Source of the DNA: Lachnospiraceae bacterium
Lineage (GTDB): Bacteria; Bacillota; Clostridia; Lachnospirales; Lachnospiraceae
Length of the DNA: 44,909 bases
Direction of reading: 5' to 3'
NCBI GenBank assembly: GCA_023663945.1
Contig: JAMPGL010000034.1
Location: forward strand, 1 to 44,909
Made by a program: the position numbers and the translations under genes. The notes beneath the pieces were generated by a model that saw only the letters and a program-made list of their open reading frames with translations, was not told the origin of the DNA and searched no databases. Position 1 is the first letter of the stretch. Each line of letters starts with the position of its first letter. This document shows, piece by piece, positions 22,973-31,816 of this stretch.

Positions 22973-25900
22973 CGGTTTCTTAAATCTATATATGCTTCCT
23001 TTGCAATAGATTCCATGACAGATTTATAAAAAGCCTTATCTTCAAACAACTTGGAAAATGCCTTCATCTGCTCCATGTAACACTCTTGGGCTACCTGTTT
23101 AAAAATTTCTGGAAAAATGGAGCGGTTAAATACTTCTTCATCATTTTTCTTTGCCTGCATTTTGATTTTTTCATTGTACTTCACGCATCTGTTATAAAGC
23201 TGTTCTACCATTACCCTGTCGCTCTCGATAAATATTCCTTGATATTTTTCATTTATTTTACCTATAATAACATCCAGTAATTCATCCTCGTCAGTGCCTT
23301 TTCCAGATGTTTTCAGAGTCTTCGGATTCACTAATGTAGAAGTTTCTACCGTTGGATTCAAAGAAATATCTCCCTTAAATGTCTGCTCTAACTTATAAAA
23401 CTCTAATCTCAGCTTATCCTCCAAATCCACTGATTTTGCATCCACCGCCGGTGGCAGCATCTTTTCCAAATACTGCGTAAAGTTAAATTCCTTCTGCAAT
23501 GATATATCAAACATTCTGGAAATTTGAGTAACATAGGAGTACCATTTATTAAAATTATGGATTATTTTCTTATAATCAAATCTCTTGTCTTCCGACAGTG
23601 CTTTATACCTGTTCACAATAGGAGTCAGCACACCTGCCATTCTGCCTAAATCAGTGTCGTTCTGCGGAGACTTTTTAAAGAGGATTTTCAACAGCTTCTC
23701 TATATCATCATCATTGTATAAACCATAACTTCTAAGCATAGTTCTAGTGTCATAAATCAAATTAACATTGATTTCCTGATCCAGTTCCGTGCACTCAAAA
23801 TATGGCTCAAATGCTTCCTTAATTTCATCCGCTGTATTCACAAAATCCAAAACAAAAGTGTCTGTTTTCCCTGCACAGGTTCTGTTAAGTCTCGATAAAG
23901 TCTGCACTGCTTTCACGCCTTTCAGCTTCTTATCAACAAACATGGTATGCAACAGAGGCTCGTCAAAACCTGTCTGATATTTTTCCGCAACAATTAACAT
24001 CGAATACTCATCTTTATTAAATTCAGCAGGCAACTGAGTATATTTGATGGTTGTGCCATCTTTTCTTTTGTTCAGACCTTCCTCTGTATACTCTTCTTCC
24101 CCATCTTTAACAATTCCCGAAAAAGCGACTAAAATTTCAAGATCATCATAGCCTTTCAATTCCAAATATCTTTTAAACTCATGGTAGTATCTGATGGCAT
24201 GTAATCTTGATGCAGTTACTACCATTGCTTTCGCATTGCCGTTAATCTTATTCTTTGTAACACTTCTGAATGTCTCAATGATGATTGCCGTTTTCTGCTG
24301 CAGATTATGCGGATGCAGAGATTCATACCTTTGGATTGCTTTTAGTGCTTGTGAAGCGGGGACTTCGGGATTCCCTGGGGTATTCTTTGCAATCTTATAG
24401 CAGTTCTTGTATGTCATATAATTTTTCAGCACATCAAGGATAAAGCCTTCTTCAATCGCCTGCTTCATACTGTAAATATGAAACGCCTTGAATTTACCAT
24501 TAGGCAGTTTTTCTCCAAACAATTCCAATGTTGATTCTTTCGGCGTGGCAGTAAAGGCAAAGAAAGAGAGATTTTTGTGCTTACCATGCGTAAGCATCTG
24601 CTCAACAATTCTGTCCTCATCATCTTTAATTTGTTCTTCCTCTTTCCCTTCAATTTCCGCAAATTCTTTTAATGCTTCCTCTGTATCAGCAAGAGCAGCT
24701 TTCAATTTTTGAGCAGATCTGCCTGACTGTGAATTATGGGCTTCATCCACAATAACCGCAAACCTTTTATCTGTTGTATCTTTGACTTCTTCATAGATAT
24801 GTGGAAACTTTTGCAATGTGGTAATAATAATCTTCTTTCCATCATTTATAGCATCCCTCAAATCAGAAGAATGTTTTTCATCATCTATCTTCTCAACAGT
24901 ACCCTTAATATGGTCAAAGCCAAAGATTGTATTTTGCGTCTGCCTGTCCAGAACAGTCCTGTCATTTATAACAATCACGGAAGTAAAAACAGGCTTGTCA
25001 TCTTTATCGTGCAGCTCTGACAATTCGTAAGCCAGCCACGCAATCGAATTGCTCTTGCCCGATCCCGCGCTGTGCTGAATCAGGTAATTCTTTCCAGACC
25101 CATTCTCTTTCACATCCGCAATCAATTTTGCGACAACATCCAGTTGGTGGTATCTTGGGAAAATAAGTTTAAGGCTTTTCTTCTTTATTTCTGCCCCATT
25201 TTTATAGACAACCTTTTCTTCTTCCACTCTCTGGATAAATTTATGTATCAGTTCAAGCAGGCTGTCTTTTGTGAGTACCTTTTCCCAAAGATAAGAGGTA
25301 GTATAGCCATCTGGATTCTCTGGATTGCCAGCCCCGCCGACTTCACCTGCCCCGTTAGAGCCTTGGTTAAACGGAAGGAAAAATGTCTCTTTCCCTGCTA
25401 ATCTGGTTGTCATTGCAACTTCGTTCAGGTCAACCGCAAAATAAACCAGAAATCTTTTGTCAAACTGAAAACATAATTCTCTTGGATTCCTGTCATACAT
25501 AAACTGCTTCTTGGCGTTGGCGATAGATTGTCCTGTCAACTGGTTTTTCAATTCCAATGCCACTACAGGAATGCCGTTTACGGAAAGAACCATGTCAATA
25601 CTGTTTTCATTCTGAATGGAGTATTTAAACTGTCTCGTGCAGGTCACAATGTTGCTGTTGTAATCATCAATGACCTGCTGGCTTAAGCTGTTATTTTCTT
25701 TAAAAGCGACAATTTCAATCTTCGCCCCTCTGTCCTCAAACCCATGCCTCAATACATGCAGAAGCCCGAAAATATCAACACTTTCCTGAAATCTTTTATA
25801 AAATTTCTTTTCTGCATCTGCTCCATAATTTCTCTCGTATTTCTGCCACTGCTTAGGCTGTGTTTTCTTTACAAACGCGGTCAGCCTTGGCAGATCGATT

Positions 25901-26004
25901 GCTTTTTCTCTGTCATAGGTTGTTTGATTGTCTTTTAAAAAGCCGCCCCTCGAGAGCATATAACTTTCGATATCCTGTTCAAAACGCTTTTCCTTTGTGT
26001 CCAT
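22969..26004 (-). CDS. hsdR: Type I restriction enzyme R subunit
   Basis: 1011 aa, normal for HsdR. The N-terminal PD-(D/E)xK nuclease has its Asp near 137 and ELK at 151-153. The SF2 translocase follows: Walker A SAGSGKS at about 312-318, DEAH at 420-423, FTATP motif III, then the QTGFDEP and LSRLNR helicase motifs. The C-terminal helical part should bind HsdM/HsdS. It pumps unmethylated DNA and cuts it. It is separated from hsdM-hsdS by ORF255 and a decayed gene, about 550 bases from ORF255, so it may use readthrough or its own promoter. Confidence 0.95.
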   Translation of the reverse strand: MDTKEKRFEQDIESYMLSRGGFLKDNQTTYDREKAIDLPRLTAFVKKTQPKQWQKYERNYGADAEKKFYKRFQESVDIFGLLHVLRHGFEDRGAKIEIVAFKENNSLSQQVIDDYNSNIVTCTRQFKYSIQNENSIDMVLSVNGIPVVALELKNQLTGQSIANAKKQFMYDRNPRELCFQFDKRFLVYFAVDLNEVAMTTRLAGKETFFLPFNQGSNGAGEVGGAGNPENPDGYTTSYLWEKVLTKDSLLELIHKFIQRVEEEKVVYKNGAEIKKKSLKLIFPRYHQLDVVAKLIADVKENGSGKNYLIQHSAGSGKSNSIAWLAYELSELHDKDDKPVFTSVIVINDRTVLDRQTQNTIFGFDHIKGTVEKIDDEKHSSDLRDAINDGKKIIITTLQKFPHIYEEVKDTTDKRFAVIVDEAHNSQSGRSAQKLKAALADTEEALKEFAEIEGKEEEQIKDDEDRIVEQMLTHGKHKNLSFFAFTATPKESTLELFGEKLPNGKFKAFHIYSMKQAIEEGFILDVLKNYMTYKNCYKIAKNTPGNPEVPASQALKAIQRYESLHPHNLQQKTAIIIETFRSVTKNKINGNAKAMVVTASRLHAIRYYHEFKRYLELKGYDDLEILVAFSGIVKDGEEEYTEEGLNKRKDGTTIKYTQLPAEFNKDEYSMLIVAEKYQTGFDEPLLHTMFVDKKLKGVKAVQTLSRLNRTCAGKTDTFVLDFVNTADEIKEAFEPYFECTELDQEINVNLIYDTRTMLRSYGLYNDDDIEKLLKILFKKSPQNDTDLGRMAGVLTPIVNRYKALSEDKRFDYKKIIHNFNKWYSYVTQISRMFDISLQKEFNFTQYLEKMLPPAVDAKSVDLEDKLRLEFYKLEQTFKGDISLNPTVETSTLVNPKTLKTSGKGTDEDELLDVIIGKINEKYQGIFIESDRVMVEQLYNRCVKYNEKIKMQAKKNDEEVFNRSIFPEIFKQVAQECYMEQMKAFSKLFEDKAFYKSVMESIAKEAYIDLRNR

Positions 26005-26044
26005 AAATTAGTTCATCCTTATTCTAATTATTTTGACATCGGCG

Positions 26045-26545
26045 TCACAATTCTATAAATTCATATTTTCCTGGACCCAGTCCTACTACTTTTCTAATAA
26101 CTTTCGATCTTCTCATCTCTTTCATAAGAATACCTGCTTTCGCTTTAGAACACTGTAGCCATTCCATCACATTCGCCTGTCCAAAAGAAACGCCTAAACC
26201 ACACTTGGTAAATACCTGCTCTATATTCCCTCTATTTTTTTCAGTAACCTCTGCCTCTATGAATAGCGGAATATATTTTTTAAATGTGATGCCTTCTTTT
26301 TTCGTGTCATTGCCTATTTTTTGGGGGGCATTGCCTATTTTTTCTGTAGCATTGCCTATTTTTTTTGGGCATTGCCTATTTTTTCTGTAGCATTGCCTAT
26401 TTTTCTAAAAAGAACAGCAATAAAGCCATCCCCATATTCTTCAAAAACCGGTTCCGATAATCCATATTCCTTACATCTGCTAATAATCCTTACACTATTA
26501 TACCCTTTTCTTCTTTATCATGCACTCATAAACAACTATCTTGAA
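26045..26545 (-). pseudogene. C-terminal remnant of ATP-binding (AlbA_2-type) regulator
   Basis: The first fragment reads RIISRCKEYGLSEPVFEEYGDGFIAVLF, typical of the end of the HATPase_c_4/AlbA_2 domain of Schlafen-like ATP-binding regulators. After a repeat with A-runs that shift the frame, a winged-helix end follows (CGLGVSFGQANVMEWLQCSKAKAGILM ... GPGKYEFIEL). The N-terminal 300 or so residues are gone. It sits between ORF255 and hsdR, where intact members of this family occur in some type I loci. Non-functional as it stands. Confidence 0.65.
26308..26410. repeat. About 21-bp tandem repeat, five units
   Basis: Five units starting CATTGCCTATTTTTT with 20-21 base periods, two of them identical with the tail CTGTAG. 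In the minus strand frame they encode KIGNATE-like repeats of the decayed regulator. Poly-A/T runs of variable length within units break the frame. Confidence 0.85.
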
Positions 26546-26549
26546 AACA

Positions 26550-27317
26550 TCAATTATCTTCACCCCAATTTCTTTTTAAAAAGTCATTCACATCCCCACT
26601 ATTATGCAGACCTAAATAACTATTATGTATTACTTCTTTATCATGTGTCCAAATAAATTTTTTAGGCGAATCTTTTTGCAAAACACGCAAATATTGATCT
26701 AATGTTTCCAGTGCTTCCTTAGCAAAAACGTCTAAAACCTTTAAAACTTTATAAATATTCTCATCCGTATTTTCTATATTTTTCAACTGGTTAATTTCCA
26801 TTTCTGTAAATGCAATGTCAAAATATATATACTCATCCATTCTATTTTTTAAATGTATATATTTATCTCTTATAAAATTGTTATGAGCCAACATAAATTT
26901 ATCCTTTTTCCTAAACACACAATAATCTGTATTAACCATCCACAAAAGTCTATTTTGCATAGCTGGTAATCTGCTTGTAAACAAGTTTTTAGGAATTTTC
27001 GTATCTCTATCAAAAATCAGTTCATTAATATTTTTATGTATATAATAAAAATCGCTATATAAGGTTATCGCAGCATTATACAAATATTTTTTTAATCTGT
27101 TTTTATCTAAATAATAATTATAGCTTTTATCTGCAAGCACTGCTACAAGACCCGCGCAGACTCCGCTGCACAATGCCAGTATCATACTATTTGAGAATAA
27201 AACTGAATTTAATATTATTATCCCTGTTTCAGCATTAATGTTCACAAGACATGTTGCTATAAGAAATATAACAGCTATCCATGTCAGCCATTTTATAATT
27301 TTAACATTTACACTCAT
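26550..27317 (-). CDS. ORF255: two-TM protein coupled to hsdS, unknown
   Basis: 255 aa. Two hydrophobic segments lie at about residues 8-27 (IKWLTWIAVIFLIATCLVNI) and 36-62 (ILNSVLFSNSMILALCSGVCAGL). A cytoplasmic domain of about 190 residues follows, mostly helical and charged, ending HNSGDVNDFLKRNWGEDN. The ATG overlaps the hsdS stop (ATGA), so it is translated from the hsd transcript. The architecture (short N-terminus, TM hairpin, helical soluble domain) is like membrane effectors of defence systems, but no family is recognised and no catalytic motif is visible. It could be an abortive-infection type backup linked to the restriction system. Confidence 0.75.
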   Translation of the reverse strand: MSVNVKIIKWLTWIAVIFLIATCLVNINAETGIIILNSVLFSNSMILALCSGVCAGLVAVLADKSYNYYLDKNRLKKYLYNAAITLYSDFYYIHKNINELIFDRDTKIPKNLFTSRLPAMQNRLLWMVNTDYCVFRKKDKFMLAHNNFIRDKYIHLKNRMDEYIYFDIAFTEMEINQLKNIENTDENIYKVLKVLDVFAKEALETLDQYLRVLQKDSPKKFIWTHDKEVIHNSYLGLHNSGDVNDFLKRNWGEDN

Positions 27318-28642
27318 CGTAATCCTATCTCCTGCTCTATCTCTTTCTTTCCGGTAACATACTCATAAATCAGTGATTTTTTATAACTTTCCAAATCAGC
27401 AAGCAGTTCTTCTTTCTTTGCAATCAACTTATCGATTTCAGAACATTTTTCATCAAGGTATCTTGCAATTTTTTTCTGTTCTTTTAAAGGAGGAAGCAAT
27501 ACAGGCAGCTTTTTCAATAACTCTTGGCTCAACGAAGCTCTTGTTACAAGGTTCATTTCTTTTACAAAAAATTTTCTATGTATATCACTTCTAAAATAAT
27601 ATTTAGAAAATTCAGGCAGTAGTTCTTCCTGATTATTTGGTCTAAATCTAATAACAAATCCTGCAAATGTAGCATCATAAATGGTTTTTAGGCAAGTTGA
27701 TGCAAAACCTACTTCTTCGATTGTTTCCGATGTTCTGGTAAAAAAAACATCTCCATATTGAACAGAATATATCTTCCTATCATCTTCACTGGATTTAATT
27801 AGCCCTGACCCCTTTTCTGGCAATGTATAATTTTTATATACATCTCCATAACTTACAAAAGGATACCCTTCTCCAAAATACTCTGATGACTTACTTATTC
27901 CATTTTGGCACATACCCAAAAATCTTAATCTTTTTTCAACCCAATGTGCAGGAAATACTCCAAGATATCTGTTTTTACTTTCTTTCATTTCTACATCAGT
28001 ATTCAGTCCCTTTGTTACGGCATCAGTAATAATCACCTGTTTATATTTCTTATAGTCTTCAATAGTTTCTTTTGTCTTTACAATAACAAAATCAATTTCT
28101 CTAACTCTTTTATCAAGAAAGTTTAAAATTTTTTTTATTTCATCTTGTGAAGGTGGTATTGAAATAAAATAATTATTTATATTTTCTGTTGATATATTAG
28201 GTTGTGCTGAACCAGCAGCTAAAAGATTGATATATTTTAAAAACTCATCTGTACTTAAATAATAAAATATGTATCTGCTAATTTGACTTCTAATAATTCC
28301 TACTCGTTGATTAATATAACATTTATCAGACATTTGAATTACATATCCCAGCTTACCAACAGTTGCCCCACTCATTGCAATAATTACATCATTATCCTTT
28401 ATAATATATTTCTCTAATGTATTGTCATTATAATCAATTTTATTTGCTTGTTTAGCATTAATAGTTCCATCTGCAATATCACCAATCCTTATTACACTAT
28501 ATTTTCCAGTACTTTTCAAACTATTGCTATCAAACGCATATCCGTTTATAAACTCCATCTTATTTTTAATTTTTGTCACTTCCCACTCCGCAGGAATCTC
28601 CCCAATCCATTCCACCCCAGAATCTTTCATCTGCCTTGCCAT
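27314..28642 (-). CDS. hsdS: Type I restriction-modification specificity subunit
   Basis: 442 aa. Two target-recognition domains (about residues 1-170 and 215-390), each starting with the family phrase (KDSGVEWIGEIPAEWEV; LGVFPAHWVEKRLRF), and two helical spacers (FLDKRVREIDFVIVKTKETIEDYKKYKQ; YLDEKCSEIDKLIAKKEELLADLESYKKS) that set the gap between half-sites. The ATG shares its A with the hsdM stop (TGATG) and has AAGGGGG upstream. It gives DNA specificity to both modification and restriction. No second hsdS or invertase was seen. Confidence 0.93.
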   Translation of the reverse strand: MARQMKDSGVEWIGEIPAEWEVTKIKNKMEFINGYAFDSNSLKSTGKYSVIRIGDIADGTINAKQANKIDYNDNTLEKYIIKDNDVIIAMSGATVGKLGYVIQMSDKCYINQRVGIIRSQISRYIFYYLSTDEFLKYINLLAAGSAQPNISTENINNYFISIPPSQDEIKKILNFLDKRVREIDFVIVKTKETIEDYKKYKQVIITDAVTKGLNTDVEMKESKNRYLGVFPAHWVEKRLRFLGMCQNGISKSSEYFGEGYPFVSYGDVYKNYTLPEKGSGLIKSSEDDRKIYSVQYGDVFFTRTSETIEEVGFASTCLKTIYDATFAGFVIRFRPNNQEELLPEFSKYYFRSDIHRKFFVKEMNLVTRASLSQELLKKLPVLLPPLKEQKKIARYLDEKCSEIDKLIAKKEELLADLESYKKSLIYEYVTGKKEIEQEIGLR

Positions 28643-30414
28643 CACTCATTGCCCCCTTTGCCAAACAGTTTCTCCAAAGAGGCCATAATTTCCTTTTCAT
28701 GCTCTGTAATTCTCTCCGCAATCACTTCCGCTTTTTCTGGTGCTTCATACTTATAGAAATATCTTGTAAAAGGAATCTCATATCCAACCTTCGTTTTCGA
28801 TTTCTCTATCCATGCTTCGGGATTATAAGGTTTTACTTCCCTCTCAAAATAACTGTCAATATCCTCTGTCAGCGGAACGTTCTCAAAATCTCTTTTTGAG
28901 GCATCTGCCACAGGCTGATTTTTCTTGCCCTTTGTAATCAGCTTTCCAGCTTCATCATAAGAGGGACTTTCAATCTGGATTCTGTTGAAACCAAAATCTT
29001 CATTGTTAAAAATCTTGCTTTCACAAACTTTACCGTCTAATTCATAAGTTTTGTTTTGAAATTCCCCGTAAGCAGTAACAATCACTTCCCTGCATTCCTC
29101 TGTAATATCATTCCTTTTACTGCCGATATTCTTTCTTCTGGATACAACCATCTTGGAAGCGTCAATAAGCTGTACTTTCCCCTGCCTTTCTTCTGACTTA
29201 TTTTTGGAAATGATCCAAATATAGGTAGTGATGCCAGTATTATAAAATACGTCTGTTGACAACTGCACAATCGCATCCAGCCAGTCATTTTCAATCATGT
29301 ATCTCCTGATTTCGGATTCTCCCGATTCAGCCGCGCCAGTAAACAGAGAAGAACCATTATGGATAATCGCCATCCTCCCATCGTCTTTCAGCTTTGCAAT
29401 TCCATTTAAGTCAAAAAGCATCTGCCCGTCACTAATTTTAGGAAGACCAACAGAAAATCTCCCCATATCTCCAAGCTTTGCTTCCGCTTCCACTGCATTC
29501 TTTTCCACCTTCCATTCAATGCCAAAGGGCGGATTGCTGATAATATAATCAAAGGTATAGCCCTTGAATTTATCATCTGATAAAGTGTTTCCCTGTCTCA
29601 TGTTGTCGCTGTTACCGCCACGAATCAGCATATCAGCTTTTGCAATAGCAAATGTTTCAGGATTCAATTCCTGTCCAAATACTTTCACATCCGCTTCTGC
29701 ATCCAGTTCAAGAAGTCTCTCCGTCATGCAGGTAAGCATCTGGCTTGTACCCATAGTCATATCGTAAACAGTCTTCGCAACACCTTCCTCTATCATGGTG
29801 TCTTTATCTTCCGAAATCAGCAAATCTGTCATAAGGTAAATAATATCTCTCGATGTAAAATGCGCTCCTGCCTGTTCATCGTAGGACTCTGAAAATCTGC
29901 GGACCAAATCTTCAAAGATGTAACCCATGTCAACTGCGGTAATCTTATCTGCTCCCATATAAGCCGATGGTTTATTAAATGCTTCAATAATCAGGAACAG
30001 CATCCCATTATTGGCAAGTTTGGTAATCTCCCTGTCAAATTCAAAATTTTCAATAATGTCCTGCACATTATCAGAAAAACCATTCAGATATTCCCTGAAA
30101 TTTTTCTCAATATGTGTGGCATCATTGCATAACTTTTGAAAATCGAATGGACTGGTATTATAAAACTTATACCCTGATGCAGTTTCCAAAAATCCATCAA
30201 TTACTTCCAAATGCTTTACTTTATCATAAGTGTCCCAAACGCTCTGCCTTGTCGGTGCAAGAACATCATTAAATCTTTTAATTACACACATAGGGAGAAT
30301 CACTTTTCCATATTCGTGGGGTTTATAATATTCCCGAATCAAATCTGCAATAGACCATATAAGATTGGATTTTTCCTGTATATTCGTTGTAGTTTGATTA
30401 TGTAAATCTGTCAT
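28642..30414 (-). CDS. hsdM: Type I restriction-modification DNA methyltransferase subunit
   Basis: 590 aa from the ATG at 30414 (AGGAG nine bases upstream; a GTG two codons earlier is too close). Has the N-terminal helical HsdM domain, the SAM-binding motif in TMGTSQML, FGQELNPETFAIAKADMLIRG, and the catalytic NPPF of N6-adenine methyltransferases (ISNPPFGIEWK). It protects host sites in complex with HsdS. First gene of the hsd operon, behind a good promoter. Confidence 0.95.
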   Translation of the reverse strand: MTDLHNQTTTNIQEKSNLIWSIADLIREYYKPHEYGKVILPMCVIKRFNDVLAPTRQSVWDTYDKVKHLEVIDGFLETASGYKFYNTSPFDFQKLCNDATHIEKNFREYLNGFSDNVQDIIENFEFDREITKLANNGMLFLIIEAFNKPSAYMGADKITAVDMGYIFEDLVRRFSESYDEQAGAHFTSRDIIYLMTDLLISEDKDTMIEEGVAKTVYDMTMGTSQMLTCMTERLLELDAEADVKVFGQELNPETFAIAKADMLIRGGNSDNMRQGNTLSDDKFKGYTFDYIISNPPFGIEWKVEKNAVEAEAKLGDMGRFSVGLPKISDGQMLFDLNGIAKLKDDGRMAIIHNGSSLFTGAAESGESEIRRYMIENDWLDAIVQLSTDVFYNTGITTYIWIISKNKSEERQGKVQLIDASKMVVSRRKNIGSKRNDITEECREVIVTAYGEFQNKTYELDGKVCESKIFNNEDFGFNRIQIESPSYDEAGKLITKGKKNQPVADASKRDFENVPLTEDIDSYFEREVKPYNPEAWIEKSKTKVGYEIPFTRYFYKYEAPEKAEVIAERITEHEKEIMASLEKLFGKGGNE

Positions 30415-30492
30415 TTTCACTTTCTCCTTATTATTCTCTATCTTTTCTATAACTCTGTTATTTTTACAAAAATCATTATAATTCTACTTCCC

Positions 30493-30521
30493 ATTATAAA
30501 TAAAGAATAGCAATAAATCAA
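30493..30521 (-). promoter_or_regulatory. hsd operon promoter
   Basis: On the minus strand TTGATT, 17-base spacer, perfect TATAAT, about 80 bases before hsdM. It lies in the gap between the broken PBECR4 gene and hsdM, so the hsd genes are independently transcribed. Confidence 0.6.
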
Positions 30522-30534
30522 TTTAATGATAAAT

Positions 30535-31108
30535 TCAAAATTCAACAGTTTTCGCCGGCGCTGTATTGGGTTCATTTTTAGTCTTCTGTTCTAATGTGTA
30601 TCGGGGATGCTGATATATTGTCTGTCTGATTCCATTTACAATTTTATCTTTCAGCATCCAATATAGATTTTGTCCTCCATATGCCACATTTTTCTTTACT
30701 CCAAATGAAACAATTGTGCACGGTGAACCTACTCCATTACGATATTTCAAGAATATGTATACTGTGGTAAATGAGCCTGTTAATCGGCTTTCTATTATAT
30801 AGTTACATTCTATAAGGGAATTATTTTGTGGACCATCTTTGGGCGAAAAGATTCGGATAATATTTTTTTCATCCAAATATTGTTCAAGAAAGCAAAGTTG
30901 TCCTATCCAAAATCCATGATAAAGTATTCTTCTTATCTCTTGGGATATTGATATCTGTGAGGTATTGAAGACCCGCTAAATGATGGAAATCTTTCATCAT
31001 AAAATCCAACGAAATCACCCTCACATTTCGATTTGCCAAATGAAACACATATGAGGTTGTATTGACCAACTTCAGAAAATGAACCGCTGCTTCCTGTATT
31101 TTATCCAT
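30535..31108 (-). pseudogene. PBECR4-type nuclease domain protein, frameshifted
   Basis: The N-terminal part (MDKIQEAAVHFLKLVNTTSYVF, DFHHLAGLQYLTDI) and the C-terminal part (FLEQYLDEKNIIRIFSPKD, IESRLTGSFTTVYIFLKYR, YGGQNLYWMLKDKI) are both typical of the PBECR4 family of phage-borne barnase/EndoU/colicin/RelE-like nucleases. They lie in different frames, meeting at about 30885-30910. The joint is also shorter than I expect, so an internal deletion is likely too. Another toxin-type gene that is broken, here beside hsdM. Confidence 0.7.
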
Positions 31109-31183
31109 ACTTATTATCCTATCGCACCGCTCGCTGAATGCGGCATTCGCCAAATGCGGGCGCAAACATCCCACATGGCTTGT

Positions 31184-31222
31184 TCAAAAAATAAAGCCTT
31201 GCACAGACAATGGCAAGGCTTT
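31184..31222 (-). terminator. Rho-independent terminator, minus strand
   Basis: AAAGCCTTGC / GCAAGGCTTT (10-bp stem, 10-base loop), followed on the minus strand by ATTTTTTGAA. It would end transcripts coming from the JAB operon side. Confidence 0.7.
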
Positions 31223-31498
31223 ACACTCTGTTTCACAACTTTCTTTCGCTTACGCTAGATGGATTATGGTAAGTTGCCACCTTTGTGAGCCTCCATGTTC
31301 ACCGCTTTCCATCACGGCTCCCACTTCAACGGCGAAAGCATTTGATGAGTCTGCTTCTCAAGAAGTTTCCTTCTGCTATTATAGTATTCTATTTATATTA
31401 GAAAGTCAAACGAAATTTACGCGCTTTCCATATTTTCCTATATTCCCTCTCACTTTTTTAATAAAAAAATAAACGGGTGTGAAAACATCCACTTTAAT
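31223..31498. other. Unexplained stretch, possibly a decayed element or structured RNA
   Basis: No supported gene. On the minus strand, about 31255-31360, a frame reads SSNAFAVEVGAVMESGEHGG then WQLTIIHLA before a stop, but it lacks a start. The same segment is denser in G and C than its surroundings (31,260-31,380) and ends at the terminator at 31184-31222, so a non-coding RNA is equally possible. Downstream of the 105-aa gene, at 31475-31490, a short GGGTGT / ACATCC hairpin is present. Confidence 0.35.
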
Positions 31499-31816
31499 TC
31501 AATTTTTACTTATTTTGGTATGTCTTTTCATTTGTTCCGTTTTTTCCATAAGCCTTTTTTTCAAATCTTCTGGAATTTTTTCCCCTTGATCAGCATAGAT
31601 GATTGCCTGCAGAACATCTGCATCTTCATGTTCATCTTCCGTATCAAATCTTGATATACTAATACCAAGATCCTCTAACTCTTCTGCAACCCTCATTCTC
31701 CGTGTTATTTCTTCTTCTGTAATAGGTTCCTGCCCATATGTTATATGAGGACTCACAGGTTTTTTTACATTATCATAAATATTATTTATATTTATAGGAT
31801 TTGCCTCCATAATCAT
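31499..31816 (-). CDS. Small acidic protein coupled to the JAB gene, 105 aa
   Basis: The ATG overlaps the stop of the JAB gene (ATGA) and has GGAGG just upstream. Acidic and helical: ITEEEITRRMRVAEELEDLG, then DADVLQAIIYADQGEKIPEDLKKRL. No membrane segment. The two-helix character and coupling recall small antitoxin or adaptor proteins, but I cannot assign a family. It might be the regulator or the substrate of the JAB metalloprotease. Confidence 0.6.
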   Translation of the reverse strand: MIMEANPININNIYDNVKKPVSPHITYGQEPITEEEITRRMRVAEELEDLGISISRFDTEDEHEDADVLQAIIYADQGEKIPEDLKKRLMEKTEQMKRHTKISKN

